A stretch of DNA of 64,000 bases from Prinsepia uniflora (Eukaryota > Streptophyta > Magnoliopsida > Rosales > Rosaceae), in the NCBI GenBank assembly GCA_032719365.1, contig CM064871.1, forward strand, positions 74,008,383-74,072,382, read 5' to 3'. The first letter of the stretch is position 1; every line of letters begins with the position of its first letter. Below are positions 1 to 11,217 of the stretch, piece by piece. A model generated the notes under the pieces. It was not told the origin of the DNA and ran no database searches. It saw only the letters and a program-made list of their open reading frames with translations. A program made the position numbers and the translations under genes.

Positions 1-176
1 GAGACAAATTGTAGTTTCGAATGCATTTAGTCTAATAAACCTTCTTTAAATTAAATTAAGATCATCTCTAGAAAAAATTAATAAAATTGAAGGTTGGTCG
101 TTTAGTCATATATATATATATAACAAATAAACAGTATACTACGAGAATCTTAATTTTTACAAAAAACGATGGTTTA
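1..176. other. AT-rich intergenic DNA
   Basis: No coding signal was seen. A short TA microsatellite lies at about 107-122. The last five bases (172-176, GTTTA) are the left target-site duplication of solo LTR-A. Confidence 0.6.
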
Positions 177-3100
177 TGTGACGACCCATCCCGAATTAAC
201 GAGATTAATTAATAATTAATGACGGATTAGCGAGACTAATCGGAGATTAGACGAGGATTAGCGGACGTTCGGACGAAATGACAATTTTGCCCCTAGACTG
301 GGCATATCGTTGACTTTTCGTTCAGGCGGTCAAATGGACTTTAACCAATGACCGTGACATAGTTCGTGACGTCACGAGTTTATAGACAGGTGGCACGCTC
401 GATTCCAACGTCCGAGGAAAAAGTTATGACATTCGGAAGTTCAAGGGCATTTTGGTAATTTGGGCCAATAGTTGACTTCTGACCTGGAAGGTCCGATGGC
501 CGAGGGCCGAAGACCGTTACATAGATCGGGACGATACGAATCCGTAGACATGCGGCACGTCGAATTCGGACGTTCGACGACGAAGTTACGGTGCACGGAA
601 GTTCGAGGGAAATATTGCACGAATTACGAGACGGATGTCATTTGGATTCTAGTGGGCCCCAGATATTTAGTTCCTGCCCAATGGATGGGTGACAAGTGTC
701 ACCCATCCACAGGCCATCATTTTCCCTTCATGCATCACACTCCCCTTCATCGACCATTTTCTTTGTTCCCAAACAACCCACCCGATCTCACTTCCACCCT
801 TCACCCCAATCCAAAACCCAAACCCCTGTGCCATGCCTGAGAGACTAGAGAGTGTTGAGAGGCACTGAGGATGGCTGTTGGAGGCTGAAACCGCCTCAGA
901 CGAGACACAAATCGAGAGGTATCGATTTTAACCGAATTTCACCCATTTTCCCTTTCTTGCATTATGGATCGATTTGGATGGTTTTAATGTGTTAAATAGG
1001 TTATTAGGACTGTGTTAGGATGGTTTTGGGAAGCTTTGGACGGCTGGGAAGCCATGGGTGAGTTTTGGAAACATTGAACCGTTTGGTTCAAAATCAAACC
1101 ATGGATTTTTATGGTTTTAACTTAGGTTTAGGGATTGGTTTAGATAGAAAACTTGAAAATAGGAAGTTTAGGATCGAAAAGGAGAAGATTGGACGAAAAA
1201 TGAGGGGTCTAGAGGGCCAGACAATCACGCCGGTCCAAATGGACCGGACTGCACAGTCAAACCGGCCAGATCGGTCTGATGCAAGGAAGAAGATGACTGC
1301 ACAGTGGCACGTGAGGCCTACGCGCAGTCTCTTCTGGGGGCGCATGCGGGCTCATGGTCACTCCTTTGGGGGTGGTTCCAACATGTAATTTCATCGATTC
1401 GATGTAACGAACGTTTTGGGACTGGTTTCGTGTCAATCGGACATCGTTTCGATATACTTCGGGTTATCCGAAGGTTTAGGATCGACTTTTAAAATAGTTA
1501 GAAATTCCGGAAAATTACGGAACTTTAGTGAGGGGTTATTTAAGTAGTTAGTAACCCTCTAAATTCATTTGGACAGGTTCGGGAATCCCGGAGGTGACGT
1601 TTGACCCGGGAGACGATTATAGCACGCGTATCGAGGCGCGGCTTCGGACGGTCTGTGAGTGGACCTTTCTTTCGAACTTGATGCATGCATAAATTTTTTA
1701 TAAGTGTTTTAATGTATGTTTTGTGATGCCATGAGTGCATTTGATTGTGGTAGCTTAGGATCGACATAATTGCACGTTTTTTGAGGTTTCGGTTTTATGT
1801 CGTACCTTTGCGTACTGCGTTTTCAATGAGGATTTAATGAACGGGTTTCAGATTTGGAAATATGAAATCGGGCACGAGACCCATTTGATTTACGAACTAT
1901 CGGACTTGGAGTCCATTTGAATTTACGAGGAATCGGACTGAGGGTCCATTTGTGTGATACGATCGGGCTGGGGGCCCAGTTGGTTTACGATTCGGATTTG
2001 AGGCCCAGTTAGTGGTACTATCGTGCTTGATGCCCCGTTGATTTATGATATCGGGCCTGAGACCCATTTAGTTGAGATATCGGGTCTAAGGCCCCGTTGG
2101 TTGTGAAATCGGACGTGAGGTCCTGTTGAGTTATGGTTTCGGGCTTAGGGTCCAGTTAGTCGTGATATCGGGCTTGAGGCCCTGTTGGATGTAACATCGG
2201 GCTTGAGTCCCAGTTCAGTTTATGAAATGAGTATGCGGGCATGAGACCCTATTGAACTGAGGATTTAGGCTGAGGCCTGTGAAAGTGATTTGAATCCGAT
2301 TCGAGGAATCCTCTTGAAATGAATCGGATATGAGACCTAGTTGAGAAATGTATTTGAGAAAGAAAGAAAGTATTTGAAAAGATATGAACCCTCCATATTG
2401 ATTGTATGGTCTCTTCCAGACGTCGACCTGGAGAGTCACGATCCACATACCAGAGTGGGTATCCCCATAGGGATCCCGTTCCAGGAGTGGTGGTTACTTA
2501 TTATGTTGTGGTCCCGGACCAGATTTAGGAGAGATGTGTGGACTAGATCTAGAGAGAGAGCTCGGACTAGATCCAGAGATTGAGCCTCTCAGATGGAGAT
2601 TCCTGGGAGAAGACTCGGAGTGAGACCCCGAGTAGTGTGCACACTAGATAGATATGATGTCATCGTGACTATATCAGAGATGTGATCCCTAGGGGCTGCG
2701 TGCCCCGAGTTGGCATCTTCTCCGGAAGTGCCTAGTATGGGTTATACGTACAAGTACGTATGAGATTTACAGAAAAGTGATTTGGGGGTAGAGACCCCGT
2801 GTTCCATGTTTCATGTTTTAGAAAGTGGTTTGGGGCAGAGACCCTGTATTCCGTGTTTTAGTATTTCACCGAGAACGTTTTGGGCTGAGTCCCCACATGT
2901 TATGGTTGATGGTTTTTGAGATGTGATTTCGAGTCGAGGACCCAAATGGATTTATGGGTCATGACGGTTTATGGGAACCGGGCATGAACCCTTGAAAGGT
3001 TTTGAGAATGTTTTCAAATGGTTTTATGAACGTTTTGATCAAAGGTTTTTGAATGCATGCATATGTTTTTAATGAAGGGCATAAAGGTCTCTTATGAAAT

Positions 3101-3340
3101 GTTTTAAATAAAATATTATTTTGTCCACTCACAGTTTTCGTGTTTTAATGCCCTTCAGGTTGATTGCGGATGCGGGCTATAGCAGAAACGAGACATCACT
3201 CCCTTCATCCTACGATCCTGATACACTCTGATAGCCCCGGCGAGGGCAGAGATGGAATTTTCCCTGGTCTGACACGTGGTGTCAGACGGGATCAGGCGTG
3301 TCCCACGTTAATCCCCGGGGATTTGAGATCGGTCCTGACA
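177..3340 (+). mobile_element. Solo LTR-A of a Ty3/gypsy-type (tRNA-Met) family
   Basis: It starts TGTGACGACCC and ends GGTCCTGACA (TG...CA), and is flanked by perfect 5-bp duplications GTTTA at 172-176 and 3341-3345. About 3.16 kb long with no primer-binding site or polypurine tract beside it, so it is a solo LTR left by LTR-LTR recombination. It shares blocks with every other tRNA-Met-family LTR in the window: two GACAGG-GGCACG modules near 381-396 and 546-560, a GC-rich block near 1300-1355, the inverted pair CTGTGAGTGGAC (1653-1664) and GTCCACTCACAG (3123-3134), and the GTCAGACGGG terminal block near 3282. Open frames inside it are chance. Confidence 0.92.
1860..2345 (+). repeat. Degenerate about 33-bp tandem array of mini-hairpins in LTR-A
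   Basis: Successive units read roughly ATCGGGC, three to four bases, GGCCC, AGTTG, spacer. Many units contain a 4-5 bp stem closed over three bases, and the stem changes on both sides: GGACT/AGTCC, GGGCT/GGCCC, GGGTC/GGCCC. The same array recurs in E2 and LTR-C. Confidence 0.7.
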
Positions 3341-3345
3341 GTTTA

Positions 3346-3877
3346 TTTGACACATGTGAATAGCTAAATGACTTTCAATCTTCTTATTTTTTTTTTACAG
3401 AAATAATCTTAACATAATGATTTAGAGAATGAATAGTTTTGATTATAATATATGTACAAAGATAATTCGATAAATCAAAATAGTAATTCAAGGAGATATC
3501 ACCAGGATGTAGCGCCTTCAGAGTGGAATGAAGTATTTTCCAAAATCTAAATGTGAAAAGGAAACTTTTTACCTTTTAGCTTTTACTAATGAAGTTGTTA
3601 CTTATGTAACCTTTAAAGACTTTGAAAGCTCATTTTACCTATGGATGAAAATATCGGTGAATGTCGCCGAAATTTCGGTATTTTGGGTCGGCGGCATATA
3701 AGAAGAGAAGAAAGAAATTCGCCGAAATATCAAACAATTGTCTTGTTTTTAATCCACCGATCTTTTCTTGGGATCAAAATGATGAAGATGCACTATTAAT
3801 TCGTGAAAATTGGACATAAATCGATGGCTATTTCATCAGGTCATGCCGCCGGGTCGAAAAATCAAAGTTGCAGACCC
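3346..3877. other. Intergenic DNA left of the nest; probable arm of an old inverted-repeat element
   Basis: No gene was seen. From about 3640 the text (GATGAAAATATCGG, CCGAAATTTCGG) loosely mirrors, in reverse complement, the stretch near 43120-43210 on the far side of E1. E1 may therefore have inserted into an older non-autonomous DNA element carrying these arms. This is inference by eye only. Confidence 0.3.
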
Positions 3878-4700
3878 TAATAGGTCCTCAAATAAGCAAT
3901 ATTTTATATTATTTTATACCCTTTATACTTGACTTTTAATATTAAAATAATAAATAATTAGATAAAATAATTTATTTTGTGATATTTTTGTTTAAATAAA
4001 TAAAGCTTGTAATTTGGAGCATTTTGACGAAAGAATCGTCCCGATTGGAATATTAACGAATAAATTATGGACGAAATTCGGTGAAATATTAATTAATTTA
4101 TAATTTAAATTAATTCAGTAATTTAAAAGCCCAAAAACATTTTATTTTGCAACCCAAAACATTTTATTTGCGGCCCAGCTTTCCTCTGTCCAGCCCAGCA
4201 AAATATCGGCCCAAGCAGCAAGGTGCGGCCCTGGCGAGCCCAGTACGCCTTAGGCCCAAAATCCGGCCCAGGCCCGCCTAATTTCATTCTCTCCAGCCAA
4301 GTGCGCGCCTGCAGCCCTTCACCGAAGTCTCCTGCCTACGTTCGGAGCGCGCGTCCTAAATTAACGACTTCCACCCAGTGCGCTTGCTCTGAACTCACTG
4401 GCGCCAGCTCTTAAACCTGCCACAAACCCACCTGCCCTGTGTCAGCTGCTAACCACCGAATTTTGTCCTTGATTTTCAGCTGCTCCCTGCTGAAACCATT
4501 TCCTGCACCCAACTGCTCCACTTTCTCAGATTTTTTCTGATTTTTCCAGCCTCTTTTCTGCAATTTTCAGCCCCAAATCAGCCCAAACTATGTCTAAAAT
4601 CATCATTCATCATCATTTTTCATAATTTCTTTTTGTACTATTTTATTACTATTTTTATATTTTATTTTGTATTTTATTTTTAGTTCTTTGTGGCCTACCT

Positions 4701-4710
4701 CTATAAATAG
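4701..4710 (+). promoter_or_regulatory. TATA box of the E1 5' LTR
   Basis: CTATAAATAG sits in a local context conserved in the 3' LTR (41227-41236). Transcription would start near 4735, placing the four hairpins inside the transcript. Confidence 0.65.
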
Positions 4711-5062
4711 GAAGGTCATTTCATTTGTAAAGAGTCCCATTTTTTAGTAGTTTTTAGTCCTAGTTTAGTTCATGTTTCTCTCTTCTCTTAATTCTTCTTT
4801 TTCTATTTAGATTTATTTTGGGATCATTTTAACTTCTTGTAGTTTCTTTTATTTAATTAGTTTTCTTTTAAATTCTTGTTCTTAATTTATGTTATAATTT
4901 ATGTTATTTCTTAATTTCATTTCTTGTTTACTTTGTTCTTGTGATTTTTTCTTTGAGATTTCTTAAACACATTTTTATGCTTTCCTTAAGAAATACCTAG
5001 GCCAAGTATTTCCGAAATAATTTTAGAATTTAAGTCCGCATTCTTATGTTTTATCCTCCATC

Positions 5063-5477
5063 TTCACAAGGTTCTAGCCGCTGTTCGGTGTTCCTTATGA
5101 ATAACATTCCATTGTTTCCATCCACTTTCGGAATCACAAGCTGTTCTTGGATTCCGAAAGTGTAGCTTTCTTCCCTTCCCTTAACTTAAATTTTTTTTAT
5201 TGTTTCGGTTTACTTATAATTCAATATATGTATTGGTATTTTCTTTCTAACATTTGCAAATGTGAATACAATCTCCATGTGTTTCACTTTTTGAATTTCA
5301 TCTACTTCATATGTTTTAGTGCTTAACCTTCAATTTAACGCTAAGTGTTTATGATCGTTGTTCGGTGCACTTAGAATAGGGTTGAAGAGATTTAAATGTT
5401 TGACACACATTAAAATCAATAACATAAGGTGAATCGTATTATAAGTGTTTATGACCGATGTTCGGTGCATTTATAAT
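5063..5477 (+). repeat. Four conserved-loop hairpins in the E1 5' LTR
   Basis: HP1 spans 5063-5101, HP2 5123-5162 (13-bp perfect outer stem), HP3 5341-5374 and HP4 5438-5477. Each has an outer stem of different sequence, then a 4-bp inner stem closing an NTGTT pentaloop. Inner stems are GCCG/CGGT, CAAG/CTTG, ATCG/CGGT and ACCG/CGGT. The set is repeated in the 3' LTR at 41591-41629, 41651-41690, 41864-41897 and 41961-42000. Confidence 0.75.
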
Positions 5478-5924
5478 ATTGAAGAATGTATGCATGTATT
5501 TGAGATGATTAAGGTAGGATTTCGTGATTGGTTCAATATGAGCATGATGTTAGAGTGTTGGTAAAAATATGTGTTTAAAGAAAGTTCACTTGCATAAAAG
5601 TTAAAGTAGAAGTAGAATTAAATTCTTAATTATTTTTACTTGATTTCTTTACTATTTAATTACAATCCTTCAAACCCCACTCTAACTCTTTATTCTTTTA
5701 TTCTTTATTTCATTAATTTATTAATTCTTTTATTCTTAAATTCATTTATTCTTTATTATTTAATTCATTATTCTTTGATTATTCATTATACTTTTTAACT
5801 AACATATTATTAATGTTCCCTAATTTCCCCGGCTAAGAACGATCCATATTTACCAATACTATAACTACACAAAAAGGGTTTAAATTGCATAACACCCGAA
5901 TTACGTGTTTAATTTAATACGTAG

Positions 5925-8136
5925 TGTAACGACCCGTCCAGAGTATCGGGATTTAATATTATTTAATTATGATTTAGAATGACTAATCAGGGATTAGCTG
6001 AGTGAATTCGGACGAATTGTGCAAAATGACCGTTTTGCCCCTAGGCGTGGTGTTGAATTTTAATTCGGACCGTCAAATGGACTTTGACCAATGACCGTGA
6101 CGTAGTTTGGGACGTCACGAGTTCATAGACAGGTGGCACGTTCGATTCCGACATTCGTGGTGAAAGTTATGGCGTTCGAAAGCCCAAGAGCATTTTCATA
6201 ATTTGAACGAAATAAGGGAAAATGTTGACTTTTTGATCGGGAGGTCCGATGGCCGAGGGCCAAGGACCGTTAGGAAGGTCTCGATGCCCTGAGTCCGAAT
6301 GACCGAGTTACGGGCCTGGATGCGTGAGGGGTATTTTGGTAATTTTCTGCACAGGAGCAAAATAGTAATTTCACAGGGGCACTGTTTGATCGAACAACCG
6401 TGAAATGGGATGTTTTGTGTGATCTGTTCCATGGATTGTTTATCATTGATGGACTGAATTTGGGGCAGCCTTGAGGTGTGGTTGCACATGTGTTGAGCTG
6501 GCAACTGATTGCACACACATGGGAACTATTTTTCTATTGTTTTCGGGTCAGTGCAGGGAACTTTACACAGAGGATTGAGGATTGCTTTGGGGGTACTTTA
6601 ATGACTGAATTGGATTAAAGGGAATGTGAGTGAGTCGTGAGGATCATTCTGAGAATTTGTGGCTGTCGAACTGGAGAGAAAACCGTGAGAAACCATTTCG
6701 GTTTCTTGGAGGGAAAATTCAGAGTTTGATTTCTGAGCATTGTTGGACCAAACCAAGGACGGGTTTTGCTTTATGGGAGTGTCTGGAACTCAACCATATC
6801 ATTTTCGAAGGGAACCAGCCACGACTGAGCTGGGAATGTGGCCATTCTTTTCAGGGAAAACGCAGTGTTGAGGACGACGACTTCCAGGTGAGCTCTTGTT
6901 CAATTGGTTGTTCTTTTGGGTTCGTTTGGGGCCTAGTACACTTCCTGTGAAGTTAATTTGAAAATGGGCTTGAGTTGGGTGAGTTGCTAACGTTGACCCG
7001 TTCGGCTGTTCGAACTTGGATTGGTCGATTTAATCCATGTCCAGGTTGATCAATGACACATAACTGAAATTATTTGGTTAATGAATGTTTTAGGATAAAA
7101 AATGGAAGGATTAGAGCTTGAATTGAAGGGTAATTTTTCGGGTTGAAATCGCGGGTTTCAGACCCGTATTGCAGAGAAACGGGCGAGGACGATGACTGTA
7201 GCAATCACTGTAGCAGGCACACGCAGCCACTCACGGCGACGCGTGACGGCACGTGGGCACGAATCTCGAGGTAAGGTCAACATGACTTTTATCCTATACA
7301 ATGTAACGAACATTTTAGCGTTGGTTTCGTGCCAATCGGACCCCGTTTCGATATTATTCGGGATGTCCGAAGGTTTTAAATCCAGTTTTAAAATAGTTAA
7401 AAATTCGAGAAAATTACGGGACTTTAATAGGATGTTAATGAAGAGGTTAGTGACCCTCTAATGTGATTTGGACAGGATTGGGAGTCCCGGTGATAGTGGT
7501 GTGGCCCGAGAAGGCCTATGGAACGCGTATCGAGGCACTCGGTTAAACGGTCTGTGAGTGGACATTGGTTTTATAAATTCGGTGCATGCATAACTGTTTC
7601 ATGATTGTTATAATTGTGATTATATGATTTATTTTGGATATCGATGAATTTATATGTTTTCACGCATTTCGATGCGATTTACGTGTTTGCACGTAAATTG
7701 AGATTTTTCCGGATTTGTACTGATTTCCATAATGGTGGTTCAGATACGATTTTATCAAACAGTTACGGATTTGATAAAGTAAATTCGGGCCATGGGCCCA
7801 GTTGATTTAAGAAATCGGGCCAGGGGCCCAGTTGACTTATGAAATCGGGTCAGGGGCCCAGTTGATTTATGTATGTGATTTTGGGTCGGGGACCCTAAAA
7901 TAGAATTGAATAAATGATTTCGGATTTGATAATCAACTATTTGGACTTATGACGGTTTTATGGAAATTCGGGGCAAGGCCCTTGTGATATTTTGGAAATG
8001 AATAACAAAATGTGTTCCATAAAACCATCTCGATATGAGGATATATATATTGGTCTCCTCCAAGTGTCGGGGACACTGGAGAAGTCACGGTGCATTGCCT
8101 GCGAGGGGTCATTGTACGGAGCTACCGGACCGTATA
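5925..8136 (+). mobile_element. E2 5' LTR, first part
   Basis: Aligned by eye with 24467-26736, it lacks about 31 bases (present at 24841-24871 in the 3' LTR), lost between two GTCCG copies. It is broken at GTATA (8132-8136), the target of E3. Confidence 0.9.
7780..7895 (+). repeat. GGGCC/GGCCC mini-hairpin array in the E2 5' LTR
   Basis: Units such as GGGCC-ATG-GGCCC, GGGCC-AGG-GGCCC and GGGTC-AGG-GGCCC occur, followed by GGGTC-GGG-GACCC. A matching array lies at about 26370-26490 in the 3' LTR. Confidence 0.7.
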
Positions 8137-11023
8137 TGACAGGACCCGTCCCAACTGAACCTCGATAACCGTGCCCGGTCCTGCTCCCGTCTGACAAGTC
8201 AATTGAAGTCCCGAAAGTACCCTGCAGCACCTGTCAGACCAGGGATAACTGCACTGATTTCCGCTCATGCCTCCGCCTCGAGATCAGCCCCGAACGTTGT
8301 GCCACGGCCTGGAGGGTCATCAAAAATAGAAAAGTGTGAGTGGACAAAAATATATTCGTTAAAACACATTTATCAAAACACATTGTTTACTCTCCAGTTT
8401 ATCAAACCTGCATGCATAGGGAAAAACATATGGAACACAATCACCGGCTTTCAGCCAAACCATCTAACAAGTCAAATTCTCGGCTCTCAGGCCAACACAT
8501 GAAAACATAGTCACCTGGCCACACAGACCAAAACTCGTACTCAATACCAGTACTTAACCACAATCAACATCAAATAGTACAATGCACAAAGTCAACAATC
8601 CATTACTCAATCAATCAATCAATCAGCACTGTTCACAAGTGCACAAACCATTACACTGTCACACCGGCACTACGCGTAGGCCATAACCCGTGCCTCAGTC
8701 GTCTGGGAAGTCACCCCGAGCTCCGACTGCCCCGGCACGCATCACCCCGAGTGTTAACCGTCTGGGAACACCCCAAGCCTCGGCTATCTGGGAATATATC
8801 TCACCCCGAGTACCAGCCGTCTGGGAACACCCCTAGCCTCGGCTGCCTGGGACCAATCACAATCATATCCCCGAGATCGGGTCGTCTGGGAACACCCCTA
8901 GCTTCGACCGTCTGGGTATTCACAATCACAATCACAATGAAAATCATCCCGGAATCATATCCCAAAATATCTCAATCAAATCCTTGACTTCAAACCAAGT
9001 CAAAATCGTTACCAACCGGGACTCAAGCCCAAATCTCCTTTATATGTAATTCCGTAAAATCACATAGAAAACATTATAATAATCCAAAAATCATTCTTAA
9101 CTCATTAATTTATCATAATATCTCGTTGAAATCATTTTGACTCCGGGCCTAGTCCAAAATATCGTTTGCACATTTCCTCGAAAAACGTGTGAAAACACCG
9201 ATTAAAACAATATAACATTCCCCAAAATCCGGAATTCACCATATCAGAACATCAATCATACCAAATCATTTCAAATCATACTATAAGGCATTTAAAACAT
9301 ATATGCATGCATTCAGGGTAGAAAACAAAAGTCCACGCACACACCGTCCAAATTGCTCGTTTCCCGCGCTGCACGCGTTTCCGTAATTTCCGACACTTGC
9401 CAGGAATCCCGAATCCTGTCCAAAATCATTACTCAGGGTCACTAGGGACCTAATTATCATCATATTAATTTATCATAATTTTCCGGGAATTTAATATTAA
9501 TTTAATACGTAACACAACCCTTCGGACCCTCGAAACATTATCGAGACGGCGTCCGATCGACTCGCAACCAAAACCAAATATGTTCGTTACATTAAATAGG
9601 ACAAGTTTCATGTTGACCGTACCTCGGGATTCCCCCTCACGCGCCCCCACGCGCCGCCATGAGTTGCTGCGCGTGAGTCCACGCGCAGTGAACAGTAGCC
9701 ATGAACAGTGATCTCCTTCGCTCGTTTACCTGGTAAACGGGTCCGGCTAGCCCGCGATGCAACCCGACTGGGACCCTGTCCATTCCCAGTTAATTCCTTC
9801 AATTCAATCGTCCATTTACATCATTAGAGACTTAATTTAGGTTCTGTAACTCGAATTACATCAAACGTTACCTGAATCGCATTGAACTGAACTTGATTCC
9901 ACGAAGAACAGCCGTACACTGTGCTTTCATGGAACTCCCTCATTTGCCATCGTTTTCCTGCAATTGATGCATCAGGAAGCATCTTGGAATCATAAGGAAC
10001 ACATTTCCAAGATCAATTTCACCGTCCCATGGCCTCAAATCCACGACTCAAGATCGAAAATCCAGTTTCCTCCCCCGTTATGTTCTAAGTCAAAACACCT
10101 CGATTTGCCTTCGTTCTTGATCCAGTTCGACTCGTCTCACTCCCAGGGAGCTGAATTCAAGATCAATTTCCCTCGAAACCGTTTACAAAATCAAAATCGA
10201 GATTTAGATGTTTAGGTAGTTTTTCGGGTTTTTGTCTCAGTTCTCAGTCTAATTCCAGTCTTCCTCTCGATTTATTTCACTCAGTATACTCACCCAATTT
10301 CACCCTTTTATTCTCTGTTCAATCTCTCAAAATCGGGGAGGGAAGGGATTGATCAATATGAAGACAAGGGTTGTATGTTCTCTGTGTTCTTGTTTTGTCG
10401 AATACTGAGGTTTATACGAACATATGCAACAACTGATTAATTTCATTAATTATACAAAGTGCCATTAATGATCATTTGTGAGTGACATGTGTCACTCACA
10501 ACTACTCCTGAGTCATCTTAAGGGCTGATTCAGCTAATTAGCCTATTTAAATAAGTCTACTACAACCACTTGTCTCATCTAATTTCTTTACTGTTCACAA
10601 TTACCATTTTACCCTTTTCATCGTCATTTACCATTTTGCCCTTCACAATTCTAGATCCATAACTTTCTTGTTCGAACTCCGATTGACGCATGTCGTCTGT
10701 CTACGGATTCAGCGTCCCGAGACCTATCCAATGGTACTTACGGAAGGTCCAAACAGGTTCCGGATCAAAAAGTCAACAAATGGCCCATTGTGACCAAAGT
10801 ACCCTCAAACTTTCGCACGTCGTAACTTTCTCCTCGAATGTCGGAATTGGGCGTGCCACCTGTCTATGAACTCGTGACGTCCCGAACTACGTCACCGTCA
10901 TCGGTCAAAGTCCGTTTGACCGCTCAAATTAAAAGTCAACTTTTCGCCTAATTCCAAGGGTAAAATCGTCATTTTCCTTCAAAACTTCAAAATTTTCCTT
11001 TTTCGAATTTCCGGGGCGTCACA
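8137..11023 (-). mobile_element. E3 3' LTR
   Basis: On the plus strand it begins TGACAGGACCC and ends GGCGTCACA, 2887 bp long. It is almost identical by eye to 14375-17252. It holds the inverted pair GTGTGAGTGGAC near 8334 with a mutated partner near 9331, the hairpin array at 8696-8909 and the GC-rich block near 9640-9690. Confidence 0.9.
8696..8909 (-). repeat. Long-loop hairpin array in the E3 3' LTR
   Basis: Units share a loop like TCTGGGAACACCCC but have different, compensated stems: CAGTCG/CGACTG (8696-8701, 8724-8729), CAGCCG/CGGCTG (8814-8819, 8840-8845) and GGTCG/CGACC (8880-8884, 8905-8909). The other LTR has the same set near 14933-15146, including TAGCCG/CGGCTA. Confidence 0.65.
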
Positions 11024-11040
11024 ACCTTCCCCCCTCAAGG
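11024..11040 (-). other. E3 polypurine tract
   Basis: The minus-strand sequence CCTTGAGGGGGGAAGGT lies directly before the 3' LTR start, preceded by the usual GGACGAAATT context. Confidence 0.75.
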
Positions 11041-11217
11041 AATTTCGTCCCCGAAATTCAAACAACCTCTCCAACAACAACCGTGGAGACTCAAGTCACA
11101 TCCAGTTCAATACCTCGGGTTTCCACACGAACCCTCACTCTTTCTATCTTTCCCGGCTCATCCGGAGCCCACATCGCACATCATGACTCATTCCGAGTCC
11201 TCAACTAAGTCTTGACC

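Larger units (their letters stand above)
3878..5924 (+). mobile_element. E1 5' LTR, main part
   Basis: It matches 40404-42494 base for base over most of its length. The last 14 bases of this LTR were carried to 27331-27344 by the E2 insertion, with target duplication CGTAG at 5920-5924 and 27326-27330. It contains a TATA box and four conserved-loop hairpins. Confidence 0.9.

Noticed and set aside
8696..8909. Regularly spaced repeats resembling a CRISPR array
   Set aside because: Unit lengths and spacers vary, the units are hairpins within an LTR, and the genome is eukaryotic.
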